Origin: Moringa oleifera
Lineage: Eukaryota; Streptophyta; Magnoliopsida; Brassicales; Moringaceae
Assembly: GCA_021397835.1 (NCBI GenBank)
Contig: JAJFZO010000230.1
Span: forward strand, 4,520,001-4,584,000
Direction of reading: 5' to 3'
DNA length: 64,000 nt
Shown here: piece after piece, positions 11,152 to 28,037 of the stretch
How positions within the stretch are numbered: the stretch's first letter is position 1
Layout: every line of letters starts with the position of its first letter
The notes under the pieces: model-generated
Told to the model about the DNA's origin: nothing
Databases searched by the model: none
Seen by the model: only the letters and a program-made list of their open reading frames with translations
Program-made: the position numbers and the translations under genes

Positions 11152-11653
11152 TGTTGGGAATTTGACAACCAGATCCTTAGTTGATGGATCAAATATCAAA
11201 TCCCTATAACCTGAAAGCAACAATAATAAAAGCAAGAAGAAAGTAAACAACCACAGGAACACAAGATTTATAGTGGTTCACCCTCAATTGAGAGTTACAT
11301 CCACTTTGCAGCCACTGAAAACCCTTTCACTATGTAAATAGATTACAAGAGAGATGACTGTTTCCCTATCCCTCACTCTACTAGAATAAAACCATAGGAC
11401 TCTTACTCACTCTCTCTATTGTGATTTTTACATGGCTAGAAGTCCCCCCTTTATATAGTAGAGCCCAAGGCCAAAAAGATAGATGTGTGAGAATCTCAAG
11501 ATATCTTTTTGATAAGCATATACTCTTTTGGATGAGTATATTCCCTTTTAGATAAGCATATAGGTAAGTATATACCCTCTCAGATAAATATGTATCTTTT
11601 CAGATAAATATATACCCTTTTGTAGATAAGATTGTCTCTACACATACTCAACA
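11152..11653 (-). repeat. 5' LTR (right copy) of the copia element
   Basis: This 502-bp LTR is about 98% identical to the left copy. It lacks four bases near 11317, has a small insertion near 11431, and lacks about ten bases within the U3 repeat block near 11566. As the 5' LTR of a minus-strand element it carries the functional promoter position (TATA at 11449-11458). Confidence 0.93.
11449..11458 (-). promoter_or_regulatory. LTR TATA box (right, 5' LTR)
   Basis: The minus strand reads CTATATAAAG. This would be the core promoter for the retroelement transcript, which runs leftward through gag-pol. Confidence 0.75.
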
Positions 11654-11658
11654 ATCGC
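11654..11658. repeat. Target-site duplication, right copy (ATCGC)
   Basis: Partner of ATCGT at 6611-6615, with one mismatch in five. Confidence 0.65.
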
Positions 11659-13149
11659 TTTAGACATACAATTAGATTTAATTATGTCATATACATAGAT
11701 TATATCAATTAAAATTATAGTAACAAAAATAAATGTGAATAATTCTTTTATAAGTTTTGTTTGATAATAGTAACGCATAACATCTTTATACATAGAAAAT
11801 AAGCAAAAGGGTAAGTCTTAGGAAGCTTGATTACTATAATGGAACCATAATTGTAGAAGATTCTCTATGGTGGAGATTGATTGGGGCCAAAAACAACAAC
11901 AAGCAATGCAATTGGATAAAAAAGAAGCGAATTATAAGAAAAGTAATACCCGACAAAGAAATATTATTCAAACACGAATGATTGAATCAAGGTCCACAAA
12001 AACCTCACTAATTAGATCTTTCTCTCAAACCATGGTAGAAATGATTGAAGTTGATGTAACCTCTAAAGTTAGGATTATTCTCTTTTTCTTTTATCTAAAA
12101 CTAATTTTTCCTCTACTTTCTCTCTAACCAATCAAGAAAAAGAATAATTGAAAGAAAAGAAAAATGATTTTCTACCTTTTGGGGCTCTCAAGGTACAATA
12201 AGAAAAGGCAACAAATCAAATAGATAACACAAAACCAAGTTTCAAAAATATAAGCAGAAGATGAAGCTCTTTGTATAAATGATTGGGAAAGTTTTTTTTC
12301 TGGTCAAAAGTTTGTACTCTTGTCTTTAATTAAAAGCTTATCCTTTTAAGACCGTAGTGCTCACTCCTTTACTTAAAGAGGACACATGAATTCACTTCAT
12401 GAACCTTTCACTGGCTTAGCCAAAAAGAATGAACCTTTAAATCAAATTGACTGGTTAAAAGATTATGTGTCACCATTTATGAATGTGGGTACACATGGTT
12501 GGTTGGTGTCCTAATTACCCATAAGATGATTCGGTGGGTGACCCGATTTAGGCCCAGTGGTAGAATAGTAATTGGGTCTTAAAACCCAAATTTAGGAGAG
12601 AGTAGAATCAGAAAATAGTTTGGGCTTATAGTATTACAGCCTAAACCTACACTAATTTGGTCATGGAGAAGGCCTCACTTCTTACAAATTCTTCCATAGC
12701 CATGTCGCAAATAACGAGGTTGAGGTGAGATTGTGAATTAGATATTAAATCTTAACTACATGCATATTTTGCGAACTTTTTTTTTTTTAAATTTCGGAAA
12801 GGAAAGTTAGATCTTAAAAGTAATTATAAAATAGAATATATTTATGGTATGTTTCTGGGAAGGTCTTAGGCCTGTACACGACGGATGATCCTTCAAGACC
12901 GAAATTTAGGGGTTTCAAAATTTATATTTATTCATAGAGTTTTATATTTTTTTTTTGGGTAGCATTTTAAAAGAATAATTTTTTTAGATTTAAATATTTT
13001 GAATATTTTGAATTTAAATAAAATTAAATTTATGTAAGCTTATATTGTGTTTTGGGATTTTATTTATATTTAAGTAAATGCTATTTTAAAATTTGAGTTT
13101 TGATTCTCTCTTCGATCAAAATTTAATTTTTAAAATATTTTAAAATAAT
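11659..13149. other. Intergenic stretch, no gene seen
   Basis: Mixed-composition DNA up to about 12780, then strongly A+T-rich. The open frame near 11867-12127 has no recognisable domain and no splice context, so it is not called. Confidence 0.5.
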
Positions 13150-13510
13150 TTTTAATTAATTTTATCCCAATTGAACCTTAGTGAAAATGATTATAAAAAA
13201 TTAATAATATTTTTATTATTAAAATACTTAATCAAATTGATTTTAAACTCAATTTTGATTTCATTCCTCAATTTTAAATATTTTTTAATTAATGAAATAT
13301 TTTTTATAAATTTTTAAAATTTTTGATATTAAAATTTTTTTAAAAAACTATTTTTAATATTCAAAAATTTTAAATTTTTTTATGATGATACTTGAAATAT
13401 TTTTTTATATCTATAAAAAATTTTAAATCAAATTTTTTATTAAAAATTTCAATTTAAATATTTTTAATATTTAAATTATTTAATAGAGTTTAATTTATTT
13501 CAAATCGGTA
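13150..13510. repeat. A+T-rich dispersed repeat, copy 1
   Basis: This block shares a collinear series of phrases with 39620-39990 and, less closely, with 38490-38790. In order they are: an aaaaattaataatattttt segment, a (t)gatttcattcctcaa-like segment, a ttttttatgatgatacttgaaata segment and a tataaaaaattttaaatcaaa segment. Order and spacing are retained, so this is homology rather than shared A+T bias. No coding content or clear termini were seen. Confidence 0.6.
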
Positions 13511-16500
13511 GATTAAAATTTATTTGAATATATTTTAAAAATTAAAATTTGATTAGAACAAAAGTAAAAAATTAGAGTTTTAAATAATATTTATTTTTTA
13601 CATTTTTATATTAAAATTTCAAAAAGTTAGAATTAACCCTGACATATTTATTGGTAAAGATTATGGAATTAAGGTGAGGAATCGGAGGGACATTTTTTTT
13701 CTCTCATGAAATAAAAGTGAAATTTGTGTGATCTCACATAAATCTAAAATTAAAGAATAAAAATAGTAAACTCAAATCATGACCAAATATCACTTTGGAT
13801 CTTCATTGTTAGCTAAAATTCTTTTTTATTTTTTATTTATTTTTAAAATTATAAAGAAAATGAAAAAAACTTAAAAATATCACTTAGATGATGTAAAAAT
13901 TTATTTTCTTAATAAATAACTATTTTTTGTTTAATATTTATTAAAATTATTTTATTAAATAATAAAAAAACCATTAAAAGATAACAAAAAAAGAAGTATA
14001 ATAATAAAGTGCGAGGAAGGTCATGTTGTGGATACTTTTTAGGTATCATTTCACTTTTGCATACCTAAGCGTTGCTTTAAGGCCCTTTTTGCACGACCAA
14101 CTACGCACAGAAATGCTCCACCTTAAATAGATCCAAAACCCAAAGGACGCGACCTGTTGGTGATCCTCTGCCATATATCCACAGACACTTCTCAAGAAAA
14201 CTTCTTCCCATGTTACATTTCCTTGATGGCCATCTTTCATTTTCCAAAAACTGCATTCCTTTCAAACCTCACCCAACTACACTTTCAATCCTCTTTCCTA
14301 ACTCTAATTTTTGCAAATTTAATTAAAATTATTTTTATCATATTTTTATTTTTAATATTTTAAAATAAATAAAAAATTTAAGTCATCAATATCAAATCGA
14401 ATAATACATTCATGAACCCATTATATTAATTTTGGGCAATCAATACTTTATAAAGTTTGATTTGTTTACATTTTTCTAATTTCAACAACCACGTGGGTTG
14501 TAGGTGATTTATCGAGTCAAGATTAGGACCGGACTTAAAGGGTTTTAGTTTGATTATTCATAGAATTCAAGTATGTTATTAGTAATTAATTATTGCATAA
14601 TCACTACTCATTCACTTGTGAAATGAAAGGGGCCATGTGCTAACTACCATGTTAATCGCTTACTTAATCCATTTTTAATATTAAAATGCTAAGTGGTCTC
14701 ACTTATTATCACTTTGGAAGTTTTAATTAATACCTTTAATTCCCAAGTTTAATGTTGGAGACAAAAAGACCAAAAAGAGGAGAGGAGATTGGGATAAACC
14801 ATTTTGTGGGACAAAGGCAATAAAGAAATCGAAGAAGAAACAAAAAGTCCAAATAAATAAATGCTTCTTTCCCTTTCCTTCCTTTTGGACAAAAGCTTCT
14901 GCTTTTATTTTCCAAGAATGGCTGCTCTTGTTTTTTTGGGTCTTCCAAATTTAGGGCTTCCAATTAGAATTTTCATAATCATTTTAATGAATTATTTGGT
15001 GTTTTTTGAAACAATTTTTAATGAAAAAAACTATAATAAATATGTTAATGATACTTTCAAAAAATAAAAAACACTTGTGCAGCATAAGAGACATAATAAA
15101 AATAATTTTATGTTAATAAAAAATACTATTAATAGATAGAAATGTTTTTGACACTTAAGTTTAAGTTATTGAAAATTTTAATTAAATAATAATAATAAAT
15201 TAGTATTACTGTAAAATTTATTAAAAATTTTATTTTATAATATAATTTATATTTATTTTGATTTTTTAATATGATCATCTTAACAATAAATTATTATTTT
15301 TTATTATTATGATGGTTCATTTATTTTGCTTTTTTATTATTAAAATAGTTCAATGAATTTTATATTTCATTATCATCTTAAATTTATTTAAACACATTAA
15401 TTATAAATTATAATAAATTAATATCACAAAATAAAATATATATAATTGAAAAACAATTTTTTTTACCTAAACTTGTGCATAAAGACTCTAAATTTAATAA
15501 ATCTTGCCAATAATGGTTGGTAAGAAAGAAGAGAGATATAATAATTCGTGGTGGAAGGTGGTTTTGAGCATAAACTTACATGAAATTATTGCAATTAAAG
15601 TAAGCTAAGTATGGTCATAGATACATTCCTCTTTGCATAAAGGCCAAAGAATTTTGGACCAAACGACTAAGTACCCAAAATCACTATTGGCAAGGCAATA
15701 ATGGCACCGCATCCCTGTGGCACACGTGTGCAATAATGTAATAAATAATGAATGTGGGTTAAAAATTACCATTTAACCAAAAGAGGCAATAATAATGCAC
15801 AAGACTTTCAGGGCAAGCATGACATTACCAAATGTCTAAAACAGGAAATCTCCAATTCCTTCTTGCATATAATTTCTCCTTGGAAGATGGAAAGTTTACT
15901 TGAATGTTTATGTCCAATTTGATTAAAGTTAATATGATTACATTAAAAGAATGTCTTCCACTAGGAAGCTTAATCAAATCTCTTAATTTTTGTCTTGTTT
16001 TGTGTTTATAAAGCGATTTGGTCATTTCACCCACCAAAGTGATAATGTTTTTCTTATAAAGATAAAATAAAAATAAAAAATTAGTCTTTGATTTAATAAA
16101 ATAAGTCAAGGAGATATTATATGACTATGACAACGACAATAAAAGCATATGAGTATGTTTGAAAGTGAAATAATATATTTTATTTATTTAAATATCTCAA
16201 TTAAAATAAAAAATAAAATTACCTTTTTATAAAGTAATCAAACTATAATCACTCGCCATTTTGAATAGTGACGTAACAAATACTGTATTTGATTTTATCG
16301 TTTAGTAGTAATGTTACTCTTAACTTTGAATGGCATTTAAAAATTATTTTGTTTTTCAAAACATTTTTTCAACACTTATGACACATAATTTATATAAATG
16401 TTTTAAAAATGTGTTGGATGAAATATTGATTATTAAATGGTATAAATTTTGCATGGTGAAAATTGGCGTAATGGGCATTGAAAAAATTATATTTTTAATG

Positions 16501-16559
16501 AATTTTACATTGCATTAAAGTTTTTTTTTTTTTAAAGAATGACAATTTAGTTAATCTAC
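13511..16559. other. A+T-rich intergenic stretch, no gene seen
   Basis: Mostly low-complexity A+T-rich DNA. A less A+T-rich island at about 14030-14290 and another at 15600-15830 contain no conserved frame. Short frames at 14736-15067 and 15825-16109 look like chance. Confidence 0.5.
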
Positions 16560-16649
16560 ATGATAATATATTGTTAGAATTTGAAAAAATGATCAGGGGC
16601 ATTTCTCCTTACCTAAATTTAAGAGCAAGCGATTACATATTATTTTAAA

Positions 16650-17040
16650 TTAATATCATAATAATAAAAAAATTATAATAAAATTTTGTATCCTTTGTTG
16701 ATACATGATTTGGGTTGAATGGGATTAGTATAGTATTATCTTGATTTTACAATTTATTATCTGTTTTTAATGAGTTAAAAATATAGTAAACCAAATTTTT
16801 ATATCAATCAATAATATATAATATTTTAACTAAATAATAATAAATAAATTAATATCATGATAATTAAAAAATTATAATAAATTTTTTATCCTTTATTGAT
16901 ACATGATTTGAGTTGAATGGGATTAGTATAGTATTATCTTTATTTTGCAATGTTTTACGTGTTTTTAATGAGTTAAAAATATAATAAACAAAATTTTATG
17001 TTAATCAATAATATATAATATTTTAACTAAAATATAATAA
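16650..17040. repeat. ~200-bp direct duplication at the left of the array
   Basis: The segments starting near 16650 and 16850 both run taatatcat.ataa, aattataataaa, tatcctttgttgatacatga, gttgaatgggattagtata, then gagttaaaaatata and tcaataatatataatatttt. Period is about 199 bp. Confidence 0.75.
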
Positions 17041-17977
17041 ATTTGTTCAAAATTATAAAAAAATATTTTTAATAATAAAGATTAAATAACAATTAACATG
17101 ATAATTAGTATATCGTAATTTGAGTTAAAAGTTAAATTAAATTAATATATAAAAATCCTTGAGCAGATTTTTTGATTCTAACTTAAGCATGAAATTGATC
17201 CTACGGAGATATTTATCCATTTATATTCTAGAGGGCATCATTAGCCTCAACCCTAGATTGCCTTTCTGCAAACCTCGTTGGCCATATCGTTTTTGATAAT
17301 ACTAAAATTTAACTAAATTTAACATATAAAATTTTAATTTGATTTAAATTAAATCATGACGTTAATGAATGTGGATGTATTTAAAGATTATGTGAACATA
17401 TTTTTGAATTTTTAATTTATTTGAAAATATTTAGGGCATCTAATGTAAAAAATGCTTAACTTTAACTGAGAAATTTGTTTTTTCTCCTTAGTCTAACTAT
17501 GTTGTGCTCCATTAAGTTTTATTTTTAAAATATAACAACTTAATTAATAAACACAATGATATATTACTAGAATTTAAATAAATGATCCCAGCATTTCACT
17601 TTGCCTAAAATTTGGAAGCAACGGATCGCTTACTATTTTTAAATTAATATCATAATGAAACATTTTCGCCTTTGTTGATACATAATTTTGTTTGAATGGG
17701 ACTGTATGGTATTATCTTGATTTATAATATATTTTTTGTTATAAATTGGCTCAAAATGCAATAAATTAATTTTTTTTAAAAAATTGTAATGTGAATAACA
17801 TATAAGATTTGAAATTGAATATAATAAATGAGTTTAAAATTATAAAAAATATTTTTAAAAAGTAAAAATTAAATATTGTGTTGTAATTTAAGTCAAAAAT
17901 TAAATCAGATTAATATAAAATATCTTAAATTGAATATAGTAAATGATGAGTCGTCGTCTAAAGAGCAATATCAATCC

Positions 17978-18509
17978 TAGGGATGGCATCGAATCGGATT
18001 TATGCAGATAATTGATTTGATCAAACTCTCATAAAACGGATTCAAGTAAAATTTAATCGGATTTGGGCAAAAAAAATTTTAAAATTTAATTTTTGAATAA
18101 CTAGAATCGGGTTCGAGTTTTAATTTTTGAATACCCGTTACTCGAACTCGTTTACATAATTGTGTTAATATGTTTAATTTTTCATTTAAAATTTAATTAT
18201 ATTTAACTTTCAATTTGAATTTAATTATATTAAATTTTTAAAATTTTATTATTAAATTTTAATTTTTTATTTAATCAATAAAATATTATTTTATTAAAAT
18301 TTATAAAATATATAAATATTTAAATATAATAAATGAATTTAAACGGGTTTGAATAATATGCGAATAATTATAAATAGATTTGGGATGGTTGTGGATATTA
18401 AAATCAAAATTTTAAACTGGTTTGGAATGAGTTTGAGTATGTATGTGTTAATCGAGTTCAGGTTTGAGATTTTTTAAATGAATAGGCATTTGACCTGTTG
18501 CCATCCCTA
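17978..18509. mobile_element. hAT-like MITE (532 bp) nested in the tandem array
   Basis: The ends are inverted repeats: TAGGGATGGCATC on the left and, on the other strand, TAGGGATGGCAAC on the right (12 of 13 match). Flanking octamers ATCAATCC and ATCAGCCA could be a decayed 8-bp target duplication (5 of 8 match). TIRs of this TAGGGATGGCA type with 8-bp duplications are common in plant non-autonomous hAT elements. The interior is A+T-rich with repeated gggtttgaat/ggatttggg phrases and no ORF. Removing the element joins sequence that matches the other array units, which supports insertion into a pre-existing unit. Confidence 0.75.
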
Positions 18510-18761
18510 ATCAGCCAACCAAGAAGTTAACAAACCAACTAGGAGAAGCATAATCCAACTCGTCTTGGTCAAATTCAAGTTGAACAGTCAACTTCTTGTA
18601 GAAGCATTTCAAGATAAAAAAGATTATAATGCCCCAGTGTTTAACCTCCATGCTGGTCTCTTATACAACTCTTCTTATTAGTCCTTTACTAAATGCCATA
18701 AAACCTTGCGTGAACCATGCATCAAGTAGCGTCTAAGAAGCCACGTAGGCCTTCTCCTCCT

Positions 18762-18770
18762 TATAAATAT
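18762..18770 (+). promoter_or_regulatory. TATA-like box in array unit B
   Basis: TATAAATAT preceded by a pyrimidine stretch (cttctcctcct) and followed by the conserved leader gaatccttg. Equivalent boxes occur at 19704-19710 (TATAAAT), 20662-20668 and 20711-20717. Activity is unknown; no gene follows. Confidence 0.35.
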
Positions 18771-20644
18771 CATTAGATACGAATCCTTGTGCAATTTTTT
18801 TTTTCTATGTACTTACCCTTGATTGTCAATTTGATTCTAATTTAAGCATCATGGTGATTTTATGAAACATTCGTGCTTACCCATTTCTATTTTACATGAA
18901 ATTGTCGATCTTGGCCATAGATACCCATTTGTAAACCTTGTCCACAATACAATTTTTTGCAGCATTTGAATTTAACAAATTTGATCTTTAATTTTTAATT
19001 TAATCCAAATTAAACCCTAAGGTCAATGAACATCGATGAATTTGAGGATTGCATAAGAATATTTTTGAGTTTTCAATTTATTCGGAAGCATTTTAGGCAT
19101 TTGATGTCAAAAACACTTAACTTTCATTACCAAAATCTTTCTTTTTCACTAGTCTTATTATTCTTAGCTCTGTTAAGTGAATCCTAAATATCGATGAACT
19201 CTTATTTTTTTTTATTTATTTATCATGTTATTGTCTGTTATCAATATGTTAAAATATAATAAATTATTTTTAAAAAAATTACGCTGACAAATAATATATA
19301 AGATCTTGATTTAAATATATAGAATAAATGCGCTTAAATTTATAATTTTTTTTTCAAAAGTAAAAAAATTAAACAGCGAATAATATGATAATCAATGTAT
19401 CATGATCGAGTTAAAAACGATCTTGATTTGAATATACTAAATAACAAGTTGGTTAAAGACTAACATCAGCCAACTATAAGGTTAAATAACTAGCCAGAAG
19501 AAGTATAAACCAACTCAACCAGAACAGTCAAATTCCTTTACAAGCTTTTTAAGACAAAAAGGATCACATTGCCCCAATCTTCAACGTATAGGTCGGTTCC
19601 CTATACAACTCCCCCAACAGTCCATTGACAGATACTATGAAACCTAGTGTAAATCGTGTGCTATAACATAATGTCTAAAAAGTCATGTAAGCCTCTATCT
19701 CCCTATAAATGCCATTAGATATGAATCTTTGAGAGATCTTTTTCCTATTTACTTATCTTTAGCTGTCAATCTGATTCTAACTTAGACATCATAGAGATTT
19801 TATGAGACACTTTGTATTTACCCATTTCTATTTTGCATGGCATCATCAACCTTTACCACAGATTATCCATCTGTAAACCTCAACCACGATGCAATTTTTG
19901 ATAGCATTTGAATTTAACTAATTTAATATATGAATTTTTAATTTGATCCAAATTGAACTTTAAAGTCAGCGAATATCAATGAATTTAAGAATTTGTATAA
20001 GGATATTTTAAGCTTTCAATTTATTTGGAAGCATTTAAGGCTTCTGACGTAAAAAAACATTTAAACTTTAATAACAATCTATCATTCTCATTAGTCTCAT
20101 GACTGTCACTTTCTAGTAAAGTGAGCCCTAAATATTGATAAATTTTTAATTTCCTTTATTTATTTATCATTTTATTATCTATTATTAATATGTCAAAAAT
20201 ATAATAAATTAATTTTTTTAAAAAAATTAAACTAACAAATAATAAGCAAGATGTTGAATTGTATATAATAAACGTGCTTAAAATTATATAATATATTTTT
20301 AAAAAATAAAATAAATAACAGCTATTATGATAATTAATGTATCATAATCGAGTTAAAGACTAAATCAAACAATATATTGCATAATGAGTCAGTCAAAGAC
20401 CAACATTAACCTACCATAAGGTTAACAAACGAGCTAGAAAAAATATCGACCAATCGACCAGGTCAAACCCATGTTGAATAGGCAGCTCCCTTTTGAAGCT
20501 TCTCAAGACAAAAAGGTTCATATTGCCCAAATTAATATTCAACCTCTAGGTTGGTCCCCTATATAACTCCCCCCGCAATCCCTTGGCAGATAACATAAAA
20601 CCTAGCATAAACCAGGCGCTATAACATAACGTCTAAGAAGCTAT

Positions 20645-20740
20645 ATAGGCCTCTATTTCCCTATAAATACCCCCAGATATAAATCCTTAAACAGTATGCT
20701 TCCATCTCCTTATAAATACCCCCAAGTCTGAATCCTTGAG
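20645..20740 (+). repeat. ~50-bp tandem duplication of the TATA block in the last unit
   Basis: Two adjacent copies read ctatttccctataaatacccc.cagatataaatccttaaaca and, about 50 bases on, ccatctccttataaatacccc.caagtctgaatccttgagca. This explains why the last array interval is about 1008 rather than about 950 bp. Confidence 0.65.
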
Positions 20741-21130
20741 CATATCTTTTTCCTATTTACTTACCCTAAGTTGCCAATTTGGTTTTAACTTAAGTATTAA
20801 AGTGATCTTACAAGAAACTCCATGCTTACCCATTTTTATTTTATAGGACATCGTTGACCTCTACCTCATATTGCTCTTTCATAAACCTCATCTCAATATA
20901 GTTTTTAGTAACATTAAAATTCAAATAATTTGGTATCTGGATATTTAATTTGATCTAATAATTTGAATCCTAAGATCAATGAACATCGATAAATTTAAGT
21001 ATTGTGTAAGGATATATTTGAACTTTCAATTTATCTTAAAACATTTAAGATAGCTGATGTAATGACAAAATCTTTCTTTTCTTAGTAGTCTTACTACTCT
21101 CAACTCCATTAGATGAACCTTAAATATCAA

Positions 21131-21922
21131 TCCAGCTCTCATGTAAATGAGACATCGAAACAATTACCTTTTATTTGTTATCATTTTGACTTTTAACACC
21201 CAATTATATTTCAAAGACTTATGTTGAAAACTTTACCAACTACAATACTAAAATAAATTAAAATATGATAATAAAATCTCACTTTCATGTGGCCTAGCAG
21301 ATTTGGTTTAATCTAGGATTAGCAGAGATTAACAAATTTAAAGTGAAATTCTTCTCTCCCATGGGGCTAAAAGAGTAATTACATAGGAGCATGAGGACAT
21401 GCATTTTCACCAAACGACAAGTAAAAATATCTTTTTGGTATACAACTGCGTTGCCATATGACAATAAACGCGTATACAATTAAGGAAAGGTCATGTTACT
21501 CTTTCCAAAACAGGAAAGGTGAATGGCTGGTGAGGGAAGCGTGTTTTACTGTCGGTAAATTCTTCTGAGATAAGTACCGCGTGGTCGTTGCTTCTAGATT
21601 CCAAGTGGGTCCCACTAGATATATGTCCCCAAAATGACTATTACGTCCCATGTTTAGACAATCTTTCCATATACACCCTTAGTGTGTTGAATATGAGGAG
21701 AATTATACGAAGATAAAAAGGAGATTAGATTAGATTATGGATTAGATGGGTAATAAGAGTGGAGGTGTCAAATTGTGCGTAGTTGGGAAGTCAACATCTG
21801 TATTTCTTTGTCAATTGTGGCTTGATTTTACTCCAATTTCTGGCTTCTCCAGTTTCTAACCTTTTTGATTTGAATGAGCGATGAAGTTTTCTCGTCCAAA
21901 TCTTTGTAGTCGTTCACCGATT
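21131..21922. other. Intergenic stretch upstream of the bZIP gene
   Basis: No gene is seen. The last 300-400 bases should hold the bZIP promoter. Confidence 0.5.
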
Positions 21923-21932
21923 TTATTTATAG
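21923..21932 (+). promoter_or_regulatory. TATA-like box of the bZIP gene
   Basis: TTATTTATAG lies about 170 bases before the ATG at 22100, with a pyrimidine-rich leader (including an 18-T run near 22018-22033) between them. No ATG was seen between the putative TSS and the start. Confidence 0.4.
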
Positions 21933-22099
21933 AACTCCGTTATCAGTGTTCCTGACTTGCTACTGTTATTCATTTCCAAGCTCTGTTGGTTTCATCTCTC
22001 TTTCTGTTTGTCTCTGTTTTTTTTTTTTTTTTTGTGTGTTTTCCATCAATCATAAAGCTGCACCGCCAGTGAGCCGTCGGCTAATACGCCACCGGAGAG

Positions 22100-26584
<4,485 letters not shown>

Positions 26585-28037
26585 CTTCATCAGCAGTATC
26601 TAATCTTTGGAAGATAAAACATATTTCATTTCAGGTAACATCTTGTATATAGAAATATGTATATGATTTGCAGGTAAAGAAGGGTTGTCAAAGAGTGCTG
26701 CTTGCGTCAGTCCCTTGTTATCAGATACACAGATGGCTGAAATTAATCCAAACATGTTGTAGAGAAGTAGGTCATATTGTACTTGCCAAGGTGGATGTTT
26801 GCTGTGTTCTGTCTTTGATATTTGGAGAACAATTAGCATTTGGATTTCGTATTGTTTGATTAGGGTATTAAGTTCAGCGTTCAGAAACACAATGAAAATG
26901 TAGCTTGTGGTAAAAATAAGAAACTGAGGGTTCTTATTGTACTGTTGAGATTTTGGATATAAACTGTGGAACCCTTGCCCACTTTGAGTTTGGGCTTTTA
27001 TACAAGATGGAATGGTCTGATGAGGAATGTCCATCAAGTTGTTTTAGGTTTAAATCACATTAATCTCTTTTTTTTTTAATTCTAACTTTATTTTTGGAGG
27101 ATTGCTTGTATGCTAAGAGTGTAGATGAGAAGAATTAACAGCCAGCATGGGCTGCTACTATCTGCTGGGAAGGGAAGTTAGAAGCATATGGCTATTCATG
27201 AATCAGTATTTTCACATCTCCTTCACTTAGATGGACGGTATCTTTTTGAGTTTGTTTCGTCGTGTTTTATTTGAACCTTCACCAACTTGGTTCTGTCTTA
27301 CCCTAAGCCATTGTGCCTCTTTGCCCAGAGCATAAAAAAGTCTGCAAACCAGAAACAAATGCGCATAGTTCTGATTCAGACGACGGCATCCTGCTTTGGG
27401 TGTGTATCAGATTCATTTGTTCTCTTGTAAATTAAAACTATGAGTAACATAGCTATTAACCAAGTATACCTTAAAAGGGATATATGATGCATGCCATGTG
27501 CGTGTATCCGAGTGTAAATTGGAACTGACTTTGTTGGCTTTCGGCTTCCAAAGACTAACAGAGCAAGCCTGAAATGGTAAACGAACCCATCAGCATCAAA
27601 CAGCCACTGTTGATAAACCTCCAGACCACCTGATTTTATTCCTTGCATAGATTAATTATTCCCTGACACTGCTTGATAGAACAACGGGCTCAACGTCCGG
27701 TAAGAAGAACAAGCCCAAATGGACTGAAGAATCACTAGAACTTGGACAAAATTTGCCTTTCACTCGATATGATCAGGGTGAGAACCAATGATTCTTTGGA
27801 CAAACGCCGTCCAAACCAAAGTTCTTCTTGTATGGTTCTAAGTGATTAGGATTTTGTCATAGTGCATGCACAACGTATCACAATGCTACAGAAGTGTCGT
27901 TTATGTACAATACAACCAAGATTTATACTAAGCCAGGACAAAGTAGAATCTTTTAGGCAAATCAGGAGTACCCATTAATAAACTTAGCATCGATCACTTC
28001 TGGGTACCTTTGCATTTTGGTGCAGTTCACTGATTCA
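26585..28037. other. bZIP 3' UTR and bZIP-P450 intergenic region
   Basis: The first ~450 bases are probably the bZIP 3' UTR. The rest (to 28037) must hold the P450 promoter, but no convincing TATA box or conserved frame was seen. Confidence 0.5.

Larger units (their letters stand above)
6616..11653 (-). mobile_element. Full-length, inactivated Ty1/copia LTR retrotransposon
   Basis: Two direct LTRs (6616-7128 and 11152-11653) enclose gag-protease-integrase-RT-RNase H in copia order, read on the minus strand. The 5' LTR is therefore the right-hand one. A primer-binding site for initiator tRNA-Met is at 11138-11149, a polypurine tract at 7129-7139, and a near-perfect 5-bp target duplication flanks the element. 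Each LTR starts TG and ends CA. The LTRs differ by about ten substitutions and four or five small indels over roughly 510 bases (hand count), so insertion was fairly recent. The element cannot make its own proteins: it has four premature stops (9987, 9543, 7544 and 7472) and two frameshifts (about 9407-9412 and 9105-9127). No host exon is interrupted. Confidence 0.95.
16560..21130. repeat. Tandem array of ~940-bp units with LTR-like promoter blocks
   Basis: A landmark phrase (gattctaacttaagcat or close variants) recurs at 17174, 18833, 19773 and 20781. Each is followed by a similar acceptor-like block (cccatttctattttgca/acat) and, in the later units, by shared phrases such as tccaaattgaac, caatttattcggaagcattt, ataaggttaacaaa and caagacaaaaaggat. 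Spacing is 940 bp and 1008 bp for the last intervals. The 1659-bp first interval falls to about 940 once a 532-bp MITE with its target duplication and an extra ~185-bp segment (about 17555-17740) are subtracted. A partial unit precedes (16560-17155) and has its own ~200-bp internal duplication. The TATA-plus-leader arrangement resembles a plant gypsy LTR, so the array may be LTR-derived; that part is inference. Confidence 0.7.

Noticed and set aside
26600..27037. Minus-strand frame of 145 codons
   Set aside because: Lies in the bZIP 3' UTR, has no recognisable domain, and has no promoter or splice context.
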